From: DATGXB01 sp035298905
Lineage (GTDB): Bacteria > Cyanobacteriota > Cyanobacteriia > Cyanobacteriales > Nostocaceae
Assembly (NCBI GenBank): GCA_035298905.1
Contig: DATGXQ010000623.1
Location: 1-17,657, forward strand
Length of the DNA stretch: 17,657 bases
Direction of reading: 5' to 3'
Position numbers and translations under genes: made by a program. Under the pieces are notes generated by a model. It had not been told where the DNA came from, did no database searches, and saw only the letters and a list, made by a program, of their open reading frames with translations. Positions 1 through 7,527 of the stretch are shown here, one piece after another (within the stretch, counting starts at the first letter, position 1; every line of letters begins with the position of its first letter).

Positions 1-71
1 CAATAGGAATAGTAGGAGCATTTGTCGTAGTTTATGGTTCAGTAAATATTGCTTTAAAAAATTCTGATTAA
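1..71 (+). CDS. 3' end of a probable membrane protein (partial)
   Basis: An open frame enters from the left edge (first full codon at 3) and stops at TAA 69-71. The 22 visible residues are a strongly hydrophobic stretch rich in Gly, Val and Ile with one Tyr, followed by the short polar tail ALKNSD. This looks like a last transmembrane helix with a short tail. The family cannot be named from so few residues. A chance open frame is possible, but the composition favours a real membrane protein C-terminus. Confidence 0.45.
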   Translation, partial: IGIVGAFVVVYGSVNIALKNSD

Positions 72-401
72 GAGAAACATTTTCATCAACAACTAAAGTT
101 CTCTATGCAGCTAGTTTTAAGTTTCAAATTACCAAAATCATACTGAGGCATGATGTTTTTTGATTTGTTATGATTTGTAGTGGAATGCTTGTGAGCAAAT
201 TCAAAACCTTTTCAGGGGGATATTTCACCTAAGAAATTTACTCCATAGCATTTAATTTTTAACCTGCCTTTCCAGAATAATTAATCTTAGAAAGTTGATA
301 GTGTAGAGGCGCATCAAAGAATAATTTTTGAGCTATCAGAGTGCATGAATAACTACCAAAACTAACGCCTCGCTAAACAAATTCACAGATACAGTTAAGC
401 G
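72..401. other. Intergenic spacer upstream of the hydrolase
   Basis: AT-rich spacer of 330 bp with no convincing gene. It contains an 8-bp direct repeat TGATTTGT (about 160-177). A weak sigma-70-like pair, TTGATA at 295-300 and AATAAT at 320-325, has an over-long 19-bp spacer. No terminator hairpin with a T-run was seen after the partial gene. Confidence 0.4.
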
Positions 402-2189
402 ATGAATAGTCCGTTTGGTAAGTGGGCCAGCACCCTGAAAAAAAGTTCACTATTGCTGGTTCTTTCAATTTTGCTGCCAACATTTAGTTTTAGTAACTCT
501 GTCATGGCAGCAGAAAGAATTTATGCTTCTTATTCCGCGTTGGAATTATCTATACCCGTGACTATTTTAGAAACTTATGCGAAAACGGGTATACTCAATG
601 ATGGTTGGGGATTTTATCAACAGTATTTCCCTGTAAGACAAACCCAAGAAATACGGGATATTTTACTCAAACCGATTAAAATTAGTCCCGTAATTGCCTC
701 TCAATTGCTCAATACGCAACAGGGGGAATTTTTACTGCGGAGGTTGGCAGAGTTAATTAAAACTAAATCTAGTCAGTCAGATGCAGAATTAAAGGCTTTA
801 AAATCAGCTTTAATTTTAGCTGCTGGGGAGCCAGAAGGATTAACTTTATTAAGTTTATTACGCAAATATCCTAATAATAGTATTCACATTGATTTAGCCC
901 ATAGCTTAGAAATAGCTGGAGAACTAGAGAGATTCATTCAGAAAAATCAAGAGGCGATCGCTCTAGTTACAGAGCAGTCAAATATGGAAGCTGCTAAAAT
1001 TGCCCAAGAGGATCTGTCACAACTGCCAAATGTGCAAACTTCCGGTAAGTTTAGACAGCAGAAATATACAATCAATTTTTTTGATTCAACACGCGATCGC
1101 CTGTTAATTACAGATATTTATGTCCCCGATGTACCAAAACCCGCACCTGTAATTGTGGTGTCTCATGGTTTAGGTTTAGACAGCAGTAATTTTAGCTACT
1201 TAGCTACACATTTAGCCTCTCATGGTTTGGTAGTAGTTGTTCCTAACCATCCTGGTAGCGATACTAAACAATTACAATCATTTATCAATAGTAACAGTAG
1301 TGAATTAGCAGCACCAGCCGAATTTATAGACCGACCTTTAGATGTAAAATTTATTTTGAACCAACTAGAAAAAAGTAATCAGTCAGATAGGCGTTTTCAC
1401 AATCGACTAAACTTAGAACAAGTTGGTGTCTTTGGTCAATCTTTTGGTGGGTACACTGCTTTAGCTTTAGCAGGTGCAAAGATTAATTTTGCACAGTTAG
1501 CCAAGGATTGCCAACCGCAAGCACTCCAAACTACTTGGAATATGTCTTTATTGTTGCAATGTCATGCTTTAGACTTACAAGCCCAAGAGTATGATTTGCG
1601 AGATGAAAGAGTCAAAGCTGCGATCGCTGTTAATCCAATTACCAGTTCTATTTTTAGCCAAGAGGGCTTAAATCAGGTGCAAACTCCGGTGATGATTGTT
1701 GGCAGTAGTGAAGATATGATTGCCCCAACTTTACATGAACAAATTTTACCTTTTTCTTGGTTTACTAATCCTGAAAAATATTTAGTGCTGTTAGTTGGGG
1801 GAACTCACTTTTCAACTATTGGCAATAGTAGCCCTAGCAGTCAACAGGTAGCGTTACCTCAAGAAATGGTTGGTGATGCCTCCCAAGCCAGATCCTACAT
1901 GAATGCTTTGAGTTTATCCTTTTTTCAAACTTATGTAGCTCAAAACTCGAAGTATCTCCCTTATCTGAATGCTGCATATACCAAAAGTATTTCTAGTCAA
2001 TCCCTGGGTTTAAGTCTAGTTCAATCCCTCAGCAGCCAAGAATTATTATCAATATCAGGTAATCACAACCAAGGAACTAAAGCTGTAAAAAAAACTTCCG
2101 ACAATTGTGGTCAAAATTGGTTATTGGCTGCTGGGTATTTGCTTATTTTGGTTAAAAGGGTTTGGGGACTGGTGAAAGTTAAGATATAA
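402..2189 (+). CDS. Secreted DUF1400-type alpha/beta hydrolase
   Basis: A 595-residue predicted exported hydrolase. Residues 1-37 form a signal peptide: KK near 13-14, a hydrophobic core at 16-30 and a VMAA cleavage region. Residues 38-175 match the cyanobacterial DUF1400 domain, opening with AERIYASYSALELSIPV, and precede the catalytic fold. The alpha/beta hydrolase part has the oxyanion segment SHGLGLD (254-260), the nucleophile elbow GQSFGG with Ser347, a probable acid at Asp438 (SSEDM) and a probable catalytic His469 (GGTHF). This order resembles platelet-activating-factor acetylhydrolase and dienelactone hydrolase relatives, but the substrate is unknown. The C-terminus (571-595) is hydrophobic and then basic and may be a membrane anchor. 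The ATG has no clear Shine-Dalgarno sequence, which is common in cyanobacteria. The next gene, truB, lies 547 bp away across a repeat-filled spacer, so the two are probably separate units. Confidence 0.85.
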   Translation: MNSPFGKWASTLKKSSLLLVLSILLPTFSFSNSVMAAERIYASYSALELSIPVTILETYAKTGILNDGWGFYQQYFPVRQTQEIRDILLKPIKISPVIASQLLNTQQGEFLLRRLAELIKTKSSQSDAELKALKSALILAAGEPEGLTLLSLLRKYPNNSIHIDLAHSLEIAGELERFIQKNQEAIALVTEQSNMEAAKIAQEDLSQLPNVQTSGKFRQQKYTINFFDSTRDRLLITDIYVPDVPKPAPVIVVSHGLGLDSSNFSYLATHLASHGLVVVVPNHPGSDTKQLQSFINSNSSELAAPAEFIDRPLDVKFILNQLEKSNQSDRRFHNRLNLEQVGVFGQSFGGYTALALAGAKINFAQLAKDCQPQALQTTWNMSLLLQCHALDLQAQEYDLRDERVKAAIAVNPITSSIFSQEGLNQVQTPVMIVGSSEDMIAPTLHEQILPFSWFTNPEKYLVLLVGGTHFSTIGNSSPSSQQVALPQEMVGDASQARSYMNALSLSFFQTYVAQNSKYLPYLNAAYTKSISSQSLGLSLVQSLSSQELLSISGNHNQGTKAVKKTSDNCGQNWLLAAGYLLILVKRVWGLVKVKI

Positions 2190-2190
2190 G

Positions 2191-2218
2191 AATTCAGGAG
2201 TCAGGAATCAGTAGCCAG
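2191..2218. repeat. Degenerate 7-bp tandem repeat after the hydrolase gene
   Basis: Four consecutive degenerate heptamers AATTCAG, GAGTCAG, GAATCAG and TAGCCAG begin just after the hydrolase stop codon. They share the core NANNCAG with a 7-bp period. This resembles the short tandemly repeated repetitive (STRR) sequences known from heterocystous cyanobacteria. Confidence 0.5.
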
Positions 2219-2238
2219 AATAGTTATCACTCAAAGAA

Positions 2239-2341
2239 TATAGCAATCCGATCTGAGTTGTGAACTGACTTTTGGAAAAAGGGAACAGGGAACAGGGAAC
2301 AGGGAACAGGTAGCGTTCATAAATGATTTAGGATTGCTATA
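2239..2341. mobile_element. MITE-like element with TATAGCAATCC inverted ends
   Basis: A 103-bp segment bounded by perfect 11-bp inverted repeats, TATAGCAATCC (2239-2249) and GGATTGCTATA (2331-2341). The outer TA on each side could be a TA target-site duplication. The interior carries four perfect GGGAACA heptamers (2281-2308). It encodes no protein, so it would be a non-autonomous element. TA duplication is typical of the IS630/Tc1/mariner superfamily, but no transposase is present here to confirm that. Confidence 0.65.
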
Positions 2342-2440
2342 GATATTAGTCATACTCTGCGAAAATCATTGAGCTTGATTCTCAAATTATCTTTAATTCT
2401 GAATGATAGATTCTGAATCCTTATCTCTTCAAGTCTCTCT

Positions 2441-2468
2441 AATTCTGAATTCTCAATTCTGAATCCTG
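2441..2468. repeat. AATTCTG heptamer tandem repeat
   Basis: Four consecutive heptamers AATTCTG, AATTCTC, AATTCTG and AATCCTG. Further scattered ATTCTGAAT words lie just upstream (about 2395-2420). The period and arrangement are STRR-like. No coding or hairpin function is evident. Confidence 0.55.
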
Positions 2469-2499
2469 AATACTTAGGTTAAGATGTAGGATAAGCTCA

Positions 2500-2600
2500 T
2501 ACAGCAGATTTCAGCTAAATGAGGTACAAATGTTAGGAACAAAGTCTGATGCTAAAAGACTTTCAACCTTCCTGTTAAGAGTTCCCTGTTCCCTGCTGTA
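2500..2600 (+). mobile_element. TACAGCAG-family MITE-like element, copy A
   Basis: A 101-bp copy bounded by the inverted ends TACAGCAG (2500-2507) and CTGCTGTA (2593-2600). From the left end it shares the segment AAATGAGGTACAAA (2517-2530) and then TTAGGAACAAAG with the copies at 5399, 9773 and 10634. It ends in TTCCCTG heptamers (complement of the GGGAACA unit), of which about two are intact here. It lies about 136 bp upstream of truB and is forward relative to both flanking genes. No ORF of note. Confidence 0.75.
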
Positions 2601-2619
2601 TCAATTCAAAATTCAAAAT
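2599..2619 (+). repeat. CAAAATT heptamer repeat copy
   Basis: A 21-bp unit starting TATCAATTC and continuing as CAAAATT-type heptamers. It directly abuts the right end of the preceding element and shares its TA. The same unit with one mismatch occurs at 7021-7041 (forward) and at 10118-10138 (reverse), both next to gene 3' ends. Confidence 0.55.
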
Positions 2620-2736
2620 ACTCATTAAGAAACTTAGATGTAACTTAGGTTTCAGGGTGGGAATCTGTTGCTAGATTTGGCCGAATTAGGATAAAATCTT
2701 CACCACACAATACACCTACACCCAATCTTTTTGACT

Positions 2737-3609
2737 GTGCAAGGTTTTCTCAATTTAAACAAACCATTTGGCTGGACTTCTCACGACTGCGTAGCGCGGG
2801 TACGGAAACTGCTGCGATTAAAACGAGTAGGACATGCAGGAACTTTAGATCCAGCAGCTACCGGAGTGTTACCTATTGCCTTGGGAAAAGCTACCCGATT
2901 ATTACAATATCTGCCAGGACAAAAAGCCTATCATGGGACTGTGAGGCTGGGTGTATGTACAACTACAGACGATTTACAAGGAGAAATAATTACCTCTCAA
3001 CCATGTCCTGAATTGAGTTTACAAGAAGTAAAAATCGCACTCAATCAATTTGTGGGCAAAATTGAGCAGATTCCCCCCAGTTATAGTGCCATTCAGGTAC
3101 AAGGTAAACGGTTATATGATTTGGCACGTCAAGGGCAAATAGTCGAAGCACCAGTCAGAACAGTCGAAGTTTTCAAAATAGAGATTTTAGACTGGAGAGA
3201 AGGGGATTTTCCAGAATTGGATTTAGCGATCGCCTGTGGTACAGGAACATATATTCGCGCGATCGCTCGTGATTTAGGCGTAGCATTAAGTACAGTTGGG
3301 ACATTGGCCGCCCTGACTCGAACTGAAAGTAGTGGTTTTTACTTAGAAAATAGTTTGACCTTATCTGAATTAGAAACACAAATATCAGCAGGAACATTTC
3401 AACCAGTTTCTTTGGATGTTCCTTTGGGGCATCTTCAAACTGTAAATTTACCAGAAATAACAGCGAAAAAATGGGTTCAAGGTCAACAAATTCAAGTAGA
3501 TTTACATAGCGATAGTTTAGTGCGAGTTTATGACAATCTAGCCTGTTTTCTGGGAATTGGACAATTACAAAACCAGATTTTAAAACCTGTAACAGTATTA
3601 GAGAATTAA
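2737..3609 (+). CDS. truB: tRNA pseudouridine(55) synthase TruB
   Basis: Isomerises U55 to pseudouridine in the T-loop of tRNAs. The first residues, QGFLNLNKPFGWTSHD, and the block GHAGTLDPAATGVLP are the TruB signatures. The catalytic Asp lies in GTLDP (residue 38 from this start). CGTGTYIRAIARDLG and the SLDVPLGHL segment with a small C-terminal RNA-binding extension complete a 290-residue protein of normal length. There is no ATG near the N-terminus. The GTG at 2737 gives the usual short leader before GFLNLNKP. The TTG at 2731 would add two residues and cannot be excluded. No Shine-Dalgarno sequence is visible for either. The gene stands alone, with repeats upstream and the kinase gene 126 bp downstream. 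Confidence 0.95.
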   Translation: MQGFLNLNKPFGWTSHDCVARVRKLLRLKRVGHAGTLDPAATGVLPIALGKATRLLQYLPGQKAYHGTVRLGVCTTTDDLQGEIITSQPCPELSLQEVKIALNQFVGKIEQIPPSYSAIQVQGKRLYDLARQGQIVEAPVRTVEVFKIEILDWREGDFPELDLAIACGTGTYIRAIARDLGVALSTVGTLAALTRTESSGFYLENSLTLSELETQISAGTFQPVSLDVPLGHLQTVNLPEITAKKWVQGQQIQVDLHSDSLVRVYDNLACFLGIGQLQNQILKPVTVLEN

Positions 3610-3646
3610 CCAATTTTTTAGCGTAAATTTACTTAAGAAAATCTTA

Positions 3647-3675
3647 TTGACAGCTACGTAATAAACTAATTAAAT
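3647..3675 (+). promoter_or_regulatory. Candidate sigma-70 promoter for the histidine kinase gene
   Basis: TTGACA (3647-3652), a perfect -35 hexamer, is followed after 17 bp by TTAAAT (3670-3675), a four-of-six match to TATAAT. It lies 60 bp upstream of the kinase ATG. A small hairpin, AGACT...AGTCT with a T-rich loop (3689-3710), falls in the predicted leader. This rests on sequence match only. Confidence 0.3.
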
Positions 3676-3735
3676 CATGCTTGACTCAAGACTGCTGATT
3701 TTTGTAGTCTAAAGCTAGGGTATTCAGCAAGATTA

Positions 3736-5385
3736 ATGAAAGCCAAATTAAAACTATACAAAGAGCTTATTAATTATTGGTACAGTAGTTTTTTCTACAC
3801 CCTAGCGTTACGTCCAGCACAAGTTGTAACTGTTACCGTACTTTCAACGTTATTGTTGTTTATTCCCCAATCGTGGATTGCTGGGCAAGCTTACCAAAGC
3901 TTCGATAGTATAATTAAATACGAATTACGTTTACAAACCTTGAGCGATCGCATTCTTTATTATGATGAACTATTAACGATGTCAGCAAGAATGAATGCTG
4001 CTACAGGTAACTCTATTTGGGAGAAACGATACAAATTTTTTGAACCCCAGTTAGATGCAGCCATCAAAGAATCGATGAGATTAGCACCCCAGGCTTATAC
4101 AAATGAAGATACCAAAAAAACTGATGCTGCCAATCAACATTTAGTAGCAATAGAATATGAATCTTTTAATTTAGTTAAAACTGGTAACAAAAAAGCAGCA
4201 CAAGAACTTTTATCTAGTCGTGAGTATGAAATTGAAAAACAGAAATATGCTGCTAGTGTTGCCCATAGAAATAATTTCATCTTGCAGCAACTTAATAAAA
4301 AAGTTGTTGAATATCGCCAGCGATTATATTGGGCAATTTGTATCTCTGTTCTGAGTTTAGTTATACTCATTCCCTCATGGTTTTTAGTTTTGCGCTTATT
4401 ACACGAATACATCAAAGCCAAAGACAAAGCTCAAGCCGCCCTAGAACAAACCAATCAGGAATTAGAAATTAGAGTAGAGCATCGCACACAAGAATTAAAA
4501 GAAAAAAATAGCCAAATGCAGCATACTTTAAAGGAACTGCAACAAACTCAATTACAACTCATTCAAACAGAAAAAATGTCTTCCCTCAGTCACATGGTTG
4601 CTGGTATTGCCCATGAAATTAATAACCCCATCAACTTTGTAGGTGGTAATCTATTTTATCTCCAAGAATATACTCGTCAATTACTAAAGTTGATTCAACT
4701 TTATCAACAGCACTATCCTCATCCCCCAGAAGTAATTAAATTAGAACTCGAAGAAATGGATCTAGAGTTTTTATGTCAAGATTTTACTCAATTAATGAAA
4801 TCTATGACCTTGGGAACAGAGAGAATTAAGGAAATAGTCTTAGCTCTTCGCAATTTTTCTCGCCTCGATGAAGCAGAACTCAAGAAAGTTGATATTCATG
4901 AAGGCATTGATAGCACTTTAATGATTTTACAACACCGTCTCAAGGCAACAGATCAGCGTACTGAGATCAGCATAACTAGACATTATGGTTGCTTGCCATT
5001 AGTACAGTGTTATCCCAGTCAAATTAATCAAGTTTTTATGAATATTCTAGTCAATGCAATCGATGCTTTGGAAGAGCATCACCACTGTACACGAAAAGAA
5101 CGCAAATCCAAATCTCGCTATATTCAAATTTCCACTGAAGTGTTCGCTCAAAATACCATCAGAATTAGCATTAGTGACAACGGTAATGGTATTTCTGAAG
5201 AAATTCATTCCAAGTTATTTGACCCTTTTTTTACTACTAAACCTGTAGGTCAAGGTACAGGACTTGGGTTGTCCATAGCTTACCAGATTGTTGTAGATAA
5301 ACATCATGGTCGGCTATATTACCACTCCACACCCGGAACAGGGACAGAATTTATTATTGAAATTCCCATCAGTCAAGGAAAATAA
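3736..5385 (+). CDS. Membrane sensor histidine kinase
   Basis: A 549-residue sensor kinase. There is one transmembrane helix at about 30-47, an extracytoplasmic sensor of about 150 residues containing IWEKRYKFFEPQLDAAIKES (94-113), and a second helix at about 198-219. A coiled coil follows (about 225-280). The HisKA box is SLSHMVAGIAHEINNP with phospho-acceptor His293. The HATPase domain has the N box with Asn436 and Asn440 (NILVNAIDALE), the G1 box DNGNG (481-485), the F box FDPFFTTK and the G2 box GQGTGLGLS (506-514). All catalytic motifs are intact. No HAMP, PAS or receiver domain is recognisable. No response regulator lies beside it, so it is an orphan kinase whose signal and partner are unknown. 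The sensor resembles the all-helical periplasmic regions of kinases and diguanylate cyclases that carry the same WEKRY...FEPQLDAAI motif. The ATG lacks a clear ribosome binding site. Confidence 0.9.
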   Translation: MKAKLKLYKELINYWYSSFFYTLALRPAQVVTVTVLSTLLLFIPQSWIAGQAYQSFDSIIKYELRLQTLSDRILYYDELLTMSARMNAATGNSIWEKRYKFFEPQLDAAIKESMRLAPQAYTNEDTKKTDAANQHLVAIEYESFNLVKTGNKKAAQELLSSREYEIEKQKYAASVAHRNNFILQQLNKKVVEYRQRLYWAICISVLSLVILIPSWFLVLRLLHEYIKAKDKAQAALEQTNQELEIRVEHRTQELKEKNSQMQHTLKELQQTQLQLIQTEKMSSLSHMVAGIAHEINNPINFVGGNLFYLQEYTRQLLKLIQLYQQHYPHPPEVIKLELEEMDLEFLCQDFTQLMKSMTLGTERIKEIVLALRNFSRLDEAELKKVDIHEGIDSTLMILQHRLKATDQRTEISITRHYGCLPLVQCYPSQINQVFMNILVNAIDALEEHHHCTRKERKSKSRYIQISTEVFAQNTIRISISDNGNGISEEIHSKLFDPFFTTKPVGQGTGLGLSIAYQIVVDKHHGRLYYHSTPGTGTEFIIEIPISQGK

Positions 5386-5398
5386 CTTAACTACCACT

Positions 5399-5503
5399 TA
5401 CAGCAGGTTTTAGGTAAATGAGGTACAAACTTTAGGAAAAAAGCCTTATGCTAAGAGACTTTCAACTCTGTTCCCCGTTCCCTGTTCCCTGTTCCCTGCT
5501 GTA
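5399..5503 (+). mobile_element. TACAGCAG-family MITE-like element, copy B
   Basis: A 105-bp copy bounded by TACAGCAG (5399-5406) and CTGCTGTA (5496-5503). The inverted ends extend one base further on each side to TTACAGCAG/CTGCTGTAA. The left half carries AAATGAGGTACAAA and the right half four complemented heptamers of the GGGAACA type (one reads GGGAACG). It fills half of the spacer between the kinase and the glycoside hydrolase and is forward relative to both. The outer TA on each side could be the target duplication. Confidence 0.8.
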
Positions 5504-5596
5504 ACTAAATAAATATTTGAATAAAATTGCCATAACCATTAATAGAGATTATACTTATTTTCTTCATCAAGAATACACATAGCAAAATTTTAAAAA

Positions 5597-7150
5597 ATGT
5601 TTAAAAAATTAATCTATCAGCTTCGCCAAAAGACATCTTTCTTCAAAGTATTTTTATTATCGCTTTTACTGTTTTCGTCTATTAGCTTAATTTCCAACTC
5701 TTTAGTAATTGGTCAATCTGCAACTTTACTTGATAAAATCCAAATTGTTAATGAAACAGTAATAGGTAAACCAGGTTTTTTCCGAGTTGGTAAATCAACT
5801 CAAAATCGTTGGTGGTTAATTGAGCCAGATAATAAACCCTTTTTTTACAAAGGTGTTACCTCAGTAAATTTTGGCTATCCTGCGGCTTATATACCCACTG
5901 TTGTGAAGAAATATGGCAAAGATCCATCTGTATTCCGTCAAGCAGCTTTTGAAAGGTTGCGAAGTTGGAATTTTAATGCTTTAGGTGCATGGACACCTCC
6001 AGAATTATGGGATCAAGGAATGCCCTATACAGTTATACTTGATTTTGCTAAAGTTAGCCCAAAAACACAATTAAAATCTGGGGACATAGGTTTATATTTA
6101 CCAGATGTATTTGATTCTGAGTGGATTAAAGAAATTGATCTTAAAGCTAGAAAAGTAGTTTCACCTCTGCGTAATAGTAAATTATTGATCGGTTATTTTA
6201 CTGATAATGAACTTTCTTGGGGAGATCCAGAAAGACCAGATTATAAAGATAAGTTAAATCCAGAATTATCAGTAATAGATCAAGGAGAAATTTCTTTATT
6301 GCAGATCAGTCTGAGTTTGGATGCTAAAAAACCTGCATATCAAGCAGCCTGGAATTTTGTACTTCAACAACATGGTAACAATATTCAACAGCTAGGAAGA
6401 GATTGGCAAATAGATATTGATTCCCGTGAAAAGATTCGAGATTTAACTAAGAAAAAACAGGCAATAGTTTCCAGAGAGTTTTTAAAGGATCATCGATTAT
6501 TTTTAAAAGAGTTTGCTCGACGTTATTTTCTACTAACTGCGGCTACAATACATAGCTATGACCGTAATCATTTAATTTTGGGTTGTCGATTTGGTGCGCC
6601 ACCTAGTAATGAGGTTTTCTCTGCTGTAAAAAGACCGTGGGTAGATGTGGTTTCTGCTAATAATTATCGCTATGAAATGTATGAAAGAATGGATATTTAC
6701 TATCAAGCTACCCATTTACCGATACTTAATACAGAATTTAGTTGGGGACATGGAGTATTTTTTTATCGGCCATTAGCAAATGAACCACCAGAGGGGGTTA
6801 CGTCCCTACAACGGATGGTGCAAAATGGTGAACAGTCATTAAAACGAGCGATCGCTCATCCGGCTTTAGTAGGCTATACTTGGTATCGTTGGGTAGACTT
6901 TCCCAGTTATAAACCACCAATTAGCTATGGTCTAGTTAATTTGCAAGATGAACCTTACCGACTACATACAGACTTGCTAACAAAGTTAAATGCACAAGCT
7001 GAAGCTATTGCTACAAACAATACCAATTCAAAATTCAAAATAGCCTTCGGCAAGGCTTCGCCAACAAAATTCAAAATTGGTCAAGTAGGGTTTATCAGGG
7101 TAGTCTGGTTTACATCTGTTGTCTTCTTTGAGAGAACTGGTATAACTTAA
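5597..7150 (+). CDS. Exported agarase-like glycoside hydrolase (clan GH-A)
   Basis: A 517-residue protein with an N-terminal basic segment and a hydrophobic helix (about 16-40) serving as signal peptide or anchor. The mature part starts with a substrate-domain pattern typical of agarase-like hydrolases: FRVGKSTQNRWWLIEPDNKPFFYKG split across 62-86, then FERLRSWNFNALGAW. The TIM-barrel motif GYFTDNELSWG (199-209) places a probable acid/base Glu205 after Asn, and PILNTEFSWG (375-384) a probable nucleophile Glu380. Both fit retaining clan GH-A enzymes. The natural substrate cannot be told; a role on exopolysaccharide is plausible. The core probably ends near residue 470. The last ~45 residues (from TNSKFKIAFGKASP) are translated from an intergenic-type repeat at 7021-7081 and look acquired. 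Only 9 bp separate its stop from the convergent gene that follows. Confidence 0.75.
   Translation: MFKKLIYQLRQKTSFFKVFLLSLLLFSSISLISNSLVIGQSATLLDKIQIVNETVIGKPGFFRVGKSTQNRWWLIEPDNKPFFYKGVTSVNFGYPAAYIPTVVKKYGKDPSVFRQAAFERLRSWNFNALGAWTPPELWDQGMPYTVILDFAKVSPKTQLKSGDIGLYLPDVFDSEWIKEIDLKARKVVSPLRNSKLLIGYFTDNELSWGDPERPDYKDKLNPELSVIDQGEISLLQISLSLDAKKPAYQAAWNFVLQQHGNNIQQLGRDWQIDIDSREKIRDLTKKKQAIVSREFLKDHRLFLKEFARRYFLLTAATIHSYDRNHLILGCRFGAPPSNEVFSAVKRPWVDVVSANNYRYEMYERMDIYYQATHLPILNTEFSWGHGVFFYRPLANEPPEGVTSLQRMVQNGEQSLKRAIAHPALVGYTWYRWVDFPSYKPPISYGLVNLQDEPYRLHTDLLTKLNAQAEAIATNNTNSKFKIAFGKASPTKFKIGQVGFIRVVWFTSVVFFERTGIT
7021..7081 (+). repeat. Repeat element translated as the hydrolase C-terminal tail
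   Basis: Starts with the 21-bp CAAAATT-type heptamer unit also found at 2599 and 10118. It continues with a small hairpin GCCTT-CGGC-AAGGC (7043-7056) and closes with CAAAATT heptamers. The outer arms ACCAATT (7022-7028) and AATTGGT (7075-7081) are inverted. The whole block is in frame with, and read through by, the glycoside hydrolase gene. Confidence 0.6.
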
Positions 7151-7159
7151 CTAGAAATC

Positions 7160-7456
7160 TCACTCCCAAGTCGATACATCCCGCAACAAAGGTGGAATTT
7201 CCCCCTGTGATAAAGGAAACTCTAGGGTAGTTTCTCGATAACCTAAATAACCAGATTCAGTAAAAGATAACAGCATCCGCGCTAGTGCTAACCACACCTC
7301 AGACTCATATTCCCAATCTCGATTTCGTCCAGAATAACCAGCAATTGAACGTAGCGCCCAAAAAAAGGAATTTCTGACCACAGAACCACCTTTTTTAAAT
7401 TCTGGTAAATCTTCATACTGAATAAATAAAACATTATTTTCAATTCTGGCACGCAT
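7160..7456 (-). CDS. Small protein of unknown function
   Basis: A 98-residue soluble protein with no signal peptide or transmembrane helix. It is rich in aromatic and acidic residues; the middle reads WALRSIAGYSGRNRDWEYE and the end LLRDVSTWE. I do not recognise a named family. The even, non-repetitive composition and its position, packed against the convergent hydrolase gene with a 9-bp gap, suggest a real gene rather than a chance frame. The ATG at 7456 has no Shine-Dalgarno sequence. It lies downstream of the TonB receptor on the same strand, but a hairpin repeat at 7485-7515 separates them, so co-transcription is uncertain. Confidence 0.6.
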   Translation of the reverse strand: MRARIENNVLFIQYEDLPEFKKGGSVVRNSFFWALRSIAGYSGRNRDWEYESEVWLALARMLLSFTESGYLGYRETTLEFPLSQGEIPPLLRDVSTWE

Positions 7457-7484
7457 ATTAAATAAATTTAGATTTGCTCAAATT

Positions 7485-7515
7485 AAGGTGCATTAGCGAC
7501 AGCTTAACGCACCTT
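7485..7515 (-). terminator. Hairpin repeat downstream of the TonB receptor gene
   Basis: Arms AAGGTGC (7485-7491) and GCACCTT (7509-7515) pair perfectly. The pairing continues inwards with TTAGC against GCTTAA, leaving one mismatch, one bulge and a GACA loop. It lies 12 bp beyond the receptor stop codon. There is no T-run, so it may be a repeat-type (REP-like) hairpin that blocks transcription or protects the mRNA end rather than a classical Rho-independent terminator. Confidence 0.45.
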
Positions 7516-7527
7516 GAACATCATCGG

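Noticed and set aside
3173..3613. Reverse 146-codon ORF over truB
   Set aside because: Antisense shadow of the well-supported truB gene; low-complexity Leu/Phe-rich product with no motif.
4134..4427. Reverse ORF over the histidine kinase
   Set aside because: Antisense to an intact kinase coding region with no independent support.
5054..5248. Forward 64-codon ORF in a second frame of the kinase
   Set aside because: Lies within the catalytic domain coding sequence, which is clearly in the other frame.
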